Virus record (IMG/VR): IMGVR_UViG_3300006919_000249
Span: 1-31,150 of that record
DNA length: 31,150 bases
Direction: 5' to 3' (one strand)
Source: a virus
The notes beneath the pieces were generated by a model. It saw only the letters and a program-made list of their open reading frames with translations, made no database searches and was not told where the DNA came from. The number at the start of each line of letters is the position of its first letter. Position 1 is the stretch's first letter. This document shows, in pieces, positions 15,030-22,600 of this stretch. The translations under genes were made by a program, and so were the position numbers.

Positions 15030-16100
15030 ATGTCTAATATTAAAACTCTCACTGACTTGAATAGATTAAATGTTGACCTGAAAGAATCTCAGGTTGATAC
15101 TATTATTCCTGAACATTTTAAGGAGCAGTATCCTAAGTTAGTCGAGTTTCTCAAAGCATACTATGAGTATATTGACGGCGAAGATGGTATTGCTCATGAT
15201 TTGAAAAATATCTTTAATGCCAGAGATCCAGAATTTACTTCTCAAGAATTCTTAGAATTACTCTTTCAAGAGAAGTCGCCAGACTTTGGAGCGAATAAAT
15301 TTCCGTCTCCTAGATTTGCATATAAGCAGTTACCGAGTCTTTATAAAATTAAAGGCACAAATGTTTCTATTGATTCATATTTTAGATATTTCTTTCAACA
15401 GGATGTTGAAAAAATATTACCTCGAAATCAAACCTTCATCGTTGGCGAAAGTAGAATCGGTGCAGAATCTTTAAAGTTTATTCAAGATTCTTATTTTTAT
15501 CAGATCTTCTCTATTCTGATCAAAAGTTCTATTCCGGCAACAGAGTGGTTTGATTATTATAAAACATTTCTGCACCCTGCTGGGTATGCTATCTTTACTC
15601 AAACAGCATTCGAACCTGTTGTTAATGCGTTTGCGACTCCATTAACTGAGGTGATTACAGACTCTGATATTGCTGCCTCCTCTGCAACTATCGTCGCTTC
15701 GGATGATGAAGCAGTTACGGCAAGTCTTACCTCGATTACTGCTATTGATAGTGATGTTCAGAGAAGATTCGCTGTTAGTCGTGGATTCGATATGTATCAG
15801 ACTGATGATGAAGATTCTGCTATTCTCAACAACACCTTCTACAATGGTCAGTATGTCTCTATCGCAGACCTTCTCAATCCTGACTCTAGAAGATTCAGTG
15901 ATAGTGATGATAAGGTCGAGATCAGATTCAACATGTCTGACTCTGGCGATATTACTCTGGATGAAGACAGCGGAACATTCGATACGATTAGTCCTATTCC
16001 GGGCATCAGATTCTCCAGTACTACTCAGACTATGGATGCGAGCGCATTCCCATTCTACAATGATTCTGGTTTAGATTCGGCAATTGGTCCATATGTTTAA
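15030..16100 (+). CDS. Wedge-cluster protein in gp7/gpI position
   Basis: The protein has 356 residues. The first 200 residues are conserved-looking and helical with many aromatics: EHFKEQYPKLVEFLKAYYEY, FLELLFQEKSPDF, YKIKGTNVSIDSYFRYFFQQ. The phrase 'yKiKGt..s...f...ff' recalls tail protein I and gp7-type wedge proteins, which follow gpJ/gp6 in simple contractile tails. T4 gp7 is far larger (1032), so if this is the equivalent it is a minimal one. Residues about 208-356 are very rich in Asp, Ser and Thr (ITDSDIAASSATIVASDDEA; RRFSDSDDKVEI; MSDSGDITLDEDSG). This acidic low-complexity tail is unlike the first part. The gene ends directly at the next late promoter. Confidence 0.6.
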   Translation: MSNIKTLTDLNRLNVDLKESQVDTIIPEHFKEQYPKLVEFLKAYYEYIDGEDGIAHDLKNIFNARDPEFTSQEFLELLFQEKSPDFGANKFPSPRFAYKQLPSLYKIKGTNVSIDSYFRYFFQQDVEKILPRNQTFIVGESRIGAESLKFIQDSYFYQIFSILIKSSIPATEWFDYYKTFLHPAGYAIFTQTAFEPVVNAFATPLTEVITDSDIAASSATIVASDDEAVTASLTSITAIDSDVQRRFAVSRGFDMYQTDDEDSAILNNTFYNGQYVSIADLLNPDSRRFSDSDDKVEIRFNMSDSGDITLDEDSGTFDTISPIPGIRFSSTTQTMDASAFPFYNDSGLDSAIGPYV

Positions 16101-16108
16101 TATAAATA
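16101..16108 (+). promoter_or_regulatory. Late promoter for the fibre/gp8 unit
   Basis: An exact TATAAATA starts one base after the stop of the wedge gene. Predicted start near 16115. The ATG at 16137 has an AGGAA SD 8 bases upstream. Confidence 0.75.
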
Positions 16109-16136
16109 AAATTAAGAGTTTTTATAGGAAATAGAA

Positions 16137-17750
16137 ATGGCAAGCACATTAGATGTATTAGATTCAGATAACGTTCTCAATAGAGGCACAATCGCCAATG
16201 ATAACACTGGCGATACTCTAAGAACTGCTGGTCTCAAAATTAATAGACAATTTGAGGCTGTTGACAGTGCGATGTATAATACATCATGGGTAGTATGGCC
16301 TGAAGGTTCTGGAGAGGATAATTCTACCCTTCGCTACAATGGATCAAAGTTTGTAGGCACAAACAATTTAAAAGTTGACTCTGATGCAAATACTACGATT
16401 GCTGGTACATTGGGTGTTACAGGTGCGACTACTCTTAGCACATTAGGCGTTACAGGCGCTACTACTCTTAGCACATTAGGCGTTACAGGTGCGACTACTC
16501 TTGCCGATAGTCTAGACGTATCTGGCGATCTTACCATCACAGGTGCAACAGCATTGAATGGTGGTCTGACCATGGACACCGACAAGTTCACTGTTGCAGA
16601 CACAACTGGTAATACAGCAATCGCTGGTACATTAGATGTTACTGGCGCTACTGGCATCGATGGCAACTTTGATATTAATACCAATAAATTTACAGTAGCA
16701 AGTGCAAGTGGTAATACTACTGTTGCTGGTACATTAGATGTTACAGGTGCAACAACTTTTAATGCTGATGTTGATTTACAAGATAACGACAAACTCAAAT
16801 TAGGTGATGATGACGATCTACAAATCTATCACGATGGATCGAATAGTTATATCGATGATGGGATCGGCGCTGGAGAATTAATCTTTAAGTCTAATCGTTA
16901 CAGTTTGAGAAATGCTGCAGACACTGAACAAATTATGACTGCAGGAGAAGATAGTTCTGTTGCTCTTTACTATGATAATGTCAAGAGATTAGAAACTACC
17001 TCTACTGGTGTTACTGTTAATGGAGATCTTTCAGTGACCTCTGGTAACATTGGTGGATATGAAAGAATTTTGGCAGCATATGCGAATATTCCCACCACGG
17101 AAACCATTATTGAATATATTGATAACGAAGGCGACTTTGATTTTCAAAGCACTAGCTCCTGGGACGCTGTTCCAGTGAATACTGGAGGATTATCCTGCAC
17201 GACCAGTACATCAGTTAGAAATCTTTTTCAAATTGGAACTGCTAATCATGACGATTTGTATATCGTTAAATTAGCGTTTAGACTGTACAATGATGATGCT
17301 ACTGAGCCAGACGATATCAGAGTTGCTATGAAATTATTTGGTAAATATTTGAGAGCTGATTTGTATTTAGAAGGTGGCAACACCCCCGCTACCACAACTG
17401 AAGAATTTGTTGTTTCTGCAGCTTTCACCGGAGCTGAAATTGTAGCAAACGGCGTGGATACTTTGAACCGTGGATTCGGCGAAAACGGTAATAGTCTCGT
17501 TGGTAACGACCATAAATGGCTCTTTGAAACATCTGGCGGCGAGGCAAGCAGGAGATATGCATTTGAATTTAGCGTTATTAATTTGATAAGCAACTCGGTC
17601 GGAAATGTCCATGCAGGATCAACAACTACTTCTTGGTCTTTGACAGGAGGTAATGCTGCTAACTTTGCTATGGAAGTATATAGAAATGCCAATAATAGAA
17701 TTTCGCAACTCACTGGTCTTCCCACTACTGGAACTTTCGGGAATGTATAG
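16137..17750 (+). CDS. Tail-fibre-like protein with tandem repeats
   Basis: The protein has 537 residues. Residues 15-50 (TIANDNTGDTLRTAGLKINR and following) form a short anchor motif also found in the next gene. Residues 91-123 are three perfect tandem 11-residue repeats (TLGVTGATTLS type), followed by degenerate relatives (TIAGTLDVTGAT and variants) to about 218. A common phage-fibre segment follows: DDDDLQIYHDGSNSYIDDG, then SVALYYDNVKRLETTSTGV. The last 220 residues are a non-repeated, probably beta-sandwich domain (from GGYERILAAYANIPTTETI) that could be the receptor-binding or trimerising head. It is the first gene after a late promoter, so it is made in quantity. Fibre is the likely role; what it binds is unknown. 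Confidence 0.7.
   Translation: MASTLDVLDSDNVLNRGTIANDNTGDTLRTAGLKINRQFEAVDSAMYNTSWVVWPEGSGEDNSTLRYNGSKFVGTNNLKVDSDANTTIAGTLGVTGATTLSTLGVTGATTLSTLGVTGATTLADSLDVSGDLTITGATALNGGLTMDTDKFTVADTTGNTAIAGTLDVTGATGIDGNFDINTNKFTVASASGNTTVAGTLDVTGATTFNADVDLQDNDKLKLGDDDDLQIYHDGSNSYIDDGIGAGELIFKSNRYSLRNAADTEQIMTAGEDSSVALYYDNVKRLETTSTGVTVNGDLSVTSGNIGGYERILAAYANIPTTETIIEYIDNEGDFDFQSTSSWDAVPVNTGGLSCTTSTSVRNLFQIGTANHDDLYIVKLAFRLYNDDATEPDDIRVAMKLFGKYLRADLYLEGGNTPATTTEEFVVSAAFTGAEIVANGVDTLNRGFGENGNSLVGNDHKWLFETSGGEASRRYAFEFSVINLISNSVGNVHAGSTTTSWSLTGGNAANFAMEVYRNANNRISQLTGLPTTGTFGNV
16407..16505 (+). repeat. Three tandem 33-bp repeats in the fibre gene
   Basis: Units at 16407-16439, 16440-16472 and 16473-16505 encode TLGVTGATTLS, TLGVTGATTLS and TLGVTGATTLA. 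The DNA copies differ at only a few third positions, so the expansion is recent or kept uniform by recombination. Being in-frame, copy changes would lengthen or shorten the shaft without breaking the gene. Confidence 0.9.
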
Positions 17751-17770
17751 TAATCATTTAAGATCCTAGA

Positions 17771-17778
17771 GATAAATA
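17771..17778 (+). promoter_or_regulatory. Weak late promoter candidate (7 of 8 match)
   Basis: GATAAATA differs from TATAAATA at the first base. It lies in the 63-base gap before the gene at 17814, giving a predicted start near 17785. A small stem (ACTTA 17793-17797 with TAAGT 17802-17806) lies just before the SD-like AGGT. Confidence 0.35.
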
Positions 17779-17813
17779 AATATAACTAAACAACTTATGT
17801 GTAAGTAGGTAAA

Positions 17814-18266
17814 ATGGCAAAACAAAATTTAGATATCGGCACAAATGCCAATGATGGCACTGGAGACACACTAAGGTCCGGTGGTGATAAGATCAACAGT
17901 AACTTTAATGAGTTATATTCGACTCTTGGTGGAATTAGTATTGCCACTGACGGTATTAATGCTTCCTATGCTACTCAAATTATGACCGGAAATGGCACTG
18001 TAAATGATTCTGATACTCTAATTTTGTTTAATATTGCTGATCCAGGAACAATTGCTGCAACTCTTGGTGATGGCACATCGACTGGTGAATATAAAATCTT
18101 TTTGAATATCAACTCTGGTGTAGCAACAGTCACTCCAACAAATTTTAATAATAGTACAAACTTCGCACTAAGTCAATATGGTTCTACACAAGCAGTGTGG
18201 GCGGGTTCAGACTGGTATCTGATCGGGCATAAGGATTCTGCCGATACAGACGTAGTAATTACATAA
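17814..18266 (+). CDS. Small structural protein, paralogue of the fibre anchor
   Basis: The protein has 150 residues. Residues 5-40 (LDIGTNANDGTGDTLRSGGD and following) align closely with residues 15-50 of the fibre at 16137: both share the pattern ANDxTGDTLRxxGxKINxxF. The remainder is a beta-rich Thr/Asn/Gly domain (GTVNDSDTLILFNIADPGT, YKIFLNINSGVATVTPTNFN) ending with a Trp-containing strand pair (QAVWAGSDWYLIG). It could compete for the same attachment site as the fibre or form a short peg. It lies between the fibre and gp8, so it belongs to the outer baseplate. I do not know its receptor or partner. Confidence 0.65.
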   Translation: MAKQNLDIGTNANDGTGDTLRSGGDKINSNFNELYSTLGGISIATDGINASYATQIMTGNGTVNDSDTLILFNIADPGTIAATLGDGTSTGEYKIFLNINSGVATVTPTNFNNSTNFALSQYGSTQAVWAGSDWYLIGHKDSADTDVVIT

Positions 18267-18279
18267 GAAGAGATAAAAA

Positions 18280-19677
18280 ATGGTAGCAACAATAACTACA
18301 GACACTAAACAACTCTTAGTAGAAAAGTTAATCGCCGACTTAGAAGACTCGGACGTAAACTACTACCTTGGTATCGGTAAGTCAGATGTATGGGATGAGA
18401 ATGATACAGTTCCAACATCTATTACTGATATCAATACTACTCATAGAGATTTTAGAAATAATCTTCAATCTATTCAAAAAATTGCTTCTGTAAGTTATGT
18501 TTCTAAGAGATACAATTGGTCCTCTAACACGATCTACCAGCCGTATAGAGATAATCAAACTTCTGCGCAGAACGGACAATACTATGTAATCACACAGTCC
18601 AACCGTGTATACATTTGTTTAAGACAGGGTAGAAATGCTCTTGGTGCTGTTCATGCTTCTACAATCGATCCAGATACTACAGGCACAACTACCTCGCCAG
18701 TAGAGACCTCTGATGGATATGTTTGGAAGTTCCTGTTCACTCAGTCTGCAATTAGATTGAATGCCTTTGCAACATCGAACTTTATTCCTGTTGAAAAACT
18801 TACTATTACCTCTGGACTCAGCAATATTCAGCAGTCTCAGAAAGATGTTCAGGATGCTGCATCTCCCGGACAGATTGTGGGTTATCGTGTAATCAGTAAT
18901 GGTTCTGGTTATACCTCTGCTCCAACGATTACTGTCTCTGGTAACGGCAGTAACGCCAGAGCAGTCGCTTCGGTTGTAGGTGGAGAGGTTGTAGCAGTAA
19001 ATGTTGACGACTCTGCTGGAGGATTCCCATTCGGTGCAAACTACGATTATGCCTCTGTAACCTCTAGTGGAGGCGGTGGCACAGGATTAGTAGTAAAACC
19101 TATCATTTCTGAAGGTGGTATTGGTGCTGATCCGAGAGATGATCTGAAATCGACATCTATTATGTTTAACTCTAAACTTGTAGGAGCTGCAGGTTCTGGG
19201 GACTTCCTGACAGGTACAGGAGCAGACTTCAGGCAAGTAGGTATTATTAGAAATCCTAAAATTCCTACAAGCAGATCCTCTGCTGATTCTGACTTCACTG
19301 CAACTACAGGAAACGCACTGAGAATTCTTACGCTTGGTAGTGGCACAGGTCTTACAGGTGTCGCTGTAGACGATACTCTTTCTCAGGTTCAAGGTTCTTT
19401 AAAAGCAAAAGCTTATGTTGATAAAGTAACAGGTGATGATGCAGATGCTACAATTCTCTATCACCAAAATGATAATCTTGGATTCTTAGCATTCTTAGAT
19501 GGTGGTGATCCTATCAGAGACTCTGCAGAACCGAATGATGTATTCGGCACATTTGTCTCTGACTCTGATGGCGAAGTTGATCCTTACTCTGGAGAATTGT
19601 TATATGTAGAGAGCAGAGCAGCTGTTGAAAGAACTACAGCAGGTACAGAAGACATTAAAATTACCATTCAGTTTTAA
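18280..19677 (+). CDS. 8: Baseplate wedge protein gp8, with an inserted domain
   Basis: The protein has 465 residues (T4 gp8: 334). The gp8 pattern is present: VNYYLGIGKSDVWDENDTVP, a NLQSIQKIASVSYVSKRYNW segment, YYVITQSNRVYICLRQG, and DGYVWKFLFTQSAIRLNAF (about 146-164). gp8 forms a dimer at the wedge between gp10 and gp7/gp6 in T4. From about 200 to 275 there is a Gly-rich repeat domain (VISNGSGYTSAPTITVSGNG, a mirror-like GGFPFGANYDYASVTSSGGG) of a type often used as a beta-stack module in phage fibres and absent from T4 gp8. This accounts for much of the extra length. The stop is followed 16 bases later by the giant structural gene. Confidence 0.8.
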   Translation: MVATITTDTKQLLVEKLIADLEDSDVNYYLGIGKSDVWDENDTVPTSITDINTTHRDFRNNLQSIQKIASVSYVSKRYNWSSNTIYQPYRDNQTSAQNGQYYVITQSNRVYICLRQGRNALGAVHASTIDPDTTGTTTSPVETSDGYVWKFLFTQSAIRLNAFATSNFIPVEKLTITSGLSNIQQSQKDVQDAASPGQIVGYRVISNGSGYTSAPTITVSGNGSNARAVASVVGGEVVAVNVDDSAGGFPFGANYDYASVTSSGGGGTGLVVKPIISEGGIGADPRDDLKSTSIMFNSKLVGAAGSGDFLTGTGADFRQVGIIRNPKIPTSRSSADSDFTATTGNALRILTLGSGTGLTGVAVDDTLSQVQGSLKAKAYVDKVTGDDADATILYHQNDNLGFLAFLDGGDPIRDSAEPNDVFGTFVSDSDGEVDPYSGELLYVESRAAVERTTAGTEDIKITIQF

Positions 19678-19693
19678 TAAAGGTTAGATAGAA

Positions 19694-22600
19694 ATGCCAG
19701 TATCAAAAAATGAAAATACTTTTTCGTCCACTTATAAGGACGATTTTAGTGAGGGCGATAACTACCAGCGAATTCTATTTAACTCTGGTAGAGCGCTGCA
19801 GGCGAGAGAACTAACTCAGCTGCAGACCATCATTCAGAAGCAAATGGAACGCTTCGGTAGAAATATTTTCAAAGAAGGTTCTGTTGTAATTCCCGGTGGT
19901 TTGTTAGTAGATGATCAGATTCAATATGTAAGACTTCAGGGCACTCCAACACTTTATGCTGGTGATATTCTTACTGAATCTGGCACAGGAATTAAAGCGA
20001 GAGTAATTGACTTTATTGCTGCTGTGGATTCTGATCCTGCAACTGTTTATGTTGACTATATTGATAGAGGTACAACTGGTGGTGGTGCAACATCAATCGC
20101 TTTCTCTAGTACAGGTGTATTATCAAATGGTAACGAAAGTGGTTCTGGCGGCACAGGAACAGTAACTGTTAATGATGCTGGTACTGACCCCCTTCCTGTG
20201 ACGGGTAAAGGGTTTAAGATTGCTGTTAATGATGGTGCATACTTTATTCGTGGCATGTTTGTGCAAACTCAAGCACAAAGCAAGATCATTTCAAAATATT
20301 CAAATACTCCTACCACGAACATCGGATTTCTTATAACAGAAGATATTGTCACTGTAGATGATACTAATGCTTTGTATGATAATCAGAACGATCTTCCGAA
20401 TGAAACTGCACCGGGTGCTGACAGATACAGAATCCGTCTTACCTTAGCAGCTCAAAGCGAAGATATTATTGACTCTGACACAAACTTCATTATTACAAAT
20501 AGATTACTTAATGGTGTATTACAGCAAGAGATTGACGAGAATACCTATAATATCATTGGTGATGAACTCGCAACTCGTACTTTTGAAGAATCTGGAAACT
20601 ATGCTGTAAAGAGTTTTACACCTAAGTTTAAACCAAAAGATGCAGATGAGTTTACACTAGATGTTTCCTCTGGCATTGCATATGTAAATGGTTATAGAGT
20701 CTCTAAACCAGAGAATACTCTGATCGATGTAAACAGATCACAGACTACTACTGGCGCATTGAGCGACGAGAATATTGCTGCCAACTTTGGACACTTTATT
20801 AATGTAAATAACATTAAAGGTGTTCCTAATCTCAGTACTTATGAGACATGGAACTTATATGATGATTCTGGTCTGACTATTGGTGGTTCTGGTAGCATTT
20901 TAGGTACTGCTAGAATTAGACAGGTTGTTGAAGATGGCGCCAACTATAGATACCATTTATTCGACGTTAACATGACCGATGATAATAACTTTAGAGACGT
21001 AAAGAGTATTGGTCAAGATTCTGCGAATAGAGCAAACCTGATTCTTGAGAATAACAATGCAGTAATCAAAGAAGCAAATAACAATAATGTATTCTTTGCA
21101 TTACCAAGAGTTAGACCGAATCAGAGTAATGGTGTAGATGTTAGTGGACTTACTGTTCAGAAAAGATTTAGTCTAACTTCTACTGCTGGTGGTGAAATTG
21201 TACTTAACAGAGGTGATGAATTAGGAAACACAGAAGATGGTGCTAATGCAGTTTCTTGGATTATTGCCACTGACAGTGCATCAAACCCTACTGGTACAAT
21301 TCTAAATAAAACTCCTACAATTGATACAACTGCTAATACAGTAACCTATACTGGTCTCGCTCCATCAACACAGCATGAAATCTTAGGATATATTGCCAGA
21401 GGTTCAGCTGCTGGGCATAAAACAAAAACCTTACAAACTGACGGCGACGAAACTTTCCTTGCTGCAGCGATTGAAAGTGATGGTGATGGTCTTAGATTCT
21501 TTACTTTGTCAGAGTATGATATTTACAGTTTCGATTCTGTCGTTGATGCTTCGAACGTGAGTATCTTTAATAGATACATCACCGATAATGGTCAAAGAGA
21601 TAACTTCTATGATAGAGGCAGATTGATTCTTAAAAGTGGACAATCAGTCCCAGCTTCGACTAGAGTATACTACAAATACTTTGAACATGGCGCTACAGGA
21701 GATTTCTTCTCTGTAAACTCCTATGCTGGTAATAGCATCAACTATGAAGATTACCCAAAGCATAGAATGCGTAATGGCGCAGAAGTTGAACTGAGAAATG
21801 TTCTTGACTTCAGAAGCAAGAAAGATGCTAGTGGTGACTTTACTGGTTCTGGAGCTTACGTACATGCCCTTCCGTCTAACACTGACATTATTACAGCAGA
21901 TGTTGATTACTATCAGTCGAGAAAAGATGTTCTGGTTGTAAATTCAGAAGGTGATCTGGTCTACATTGAAGGTAATCCTGGAACAAATCCAGTAAGACCT
22001 GAAGTTCCCAGCAACGCAATGACAATTGCAAACTTTAGTTTAAATCCTTACACTGATGACGTATCTGATCTGACTACAACTCTTAGTAATAATCGCAGAT
22101 ATACTATGAGAGATATCGGTGGCATTGTTGAGCGGATTGATGATTTAGAAGAAGCAGTTACTCTTAATCTCTTAGAACTTGAAACATCTACACTCGAAGT
22201 GCTGGATGCAAATGGTAATAGTAGATTTAAGAACGGTTTCTTTGCAGATAACTTTAAAGACCTAGTATTCTCTGATATTTTTGCTGATCAATATTCTGCT
22301 GGATTTGATATTGATGAAAATACTATCACGCCATTAGGTATTCAAAATAATGTGCGTATGAGATATAATAAAGATCATGCTAGTAGCACTAATACTATTC
22401 AGAAAGGCGATCTTGTTTTCCTTAACTATACAGAAGTTAATGAAATTAATCAAGATTTGGCGACTGAAACTGAAAATGTGAACCCATTTGATGTTATTCT
22501 TTACAATGGAACATTGGTAGTTTCTCCAGAAACAGATCAATGGAGAGAATTTAGAGTTGTCGAAACTGTTACATCTACAAGAGAAGCTGCTCGCAGTGAA

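Noticed and set aside
16407-16505. Tandem repeats as a CRISPR-like array
   Set aside because: The units are directly adjacent without spacers and encode in-frame protein repeats.
16334-16798. A 154-codon minus-strand frame with repeats
   Set aside because: Its repeats are the mirror of the plus-strand fibre repeats, and it has no start signals.
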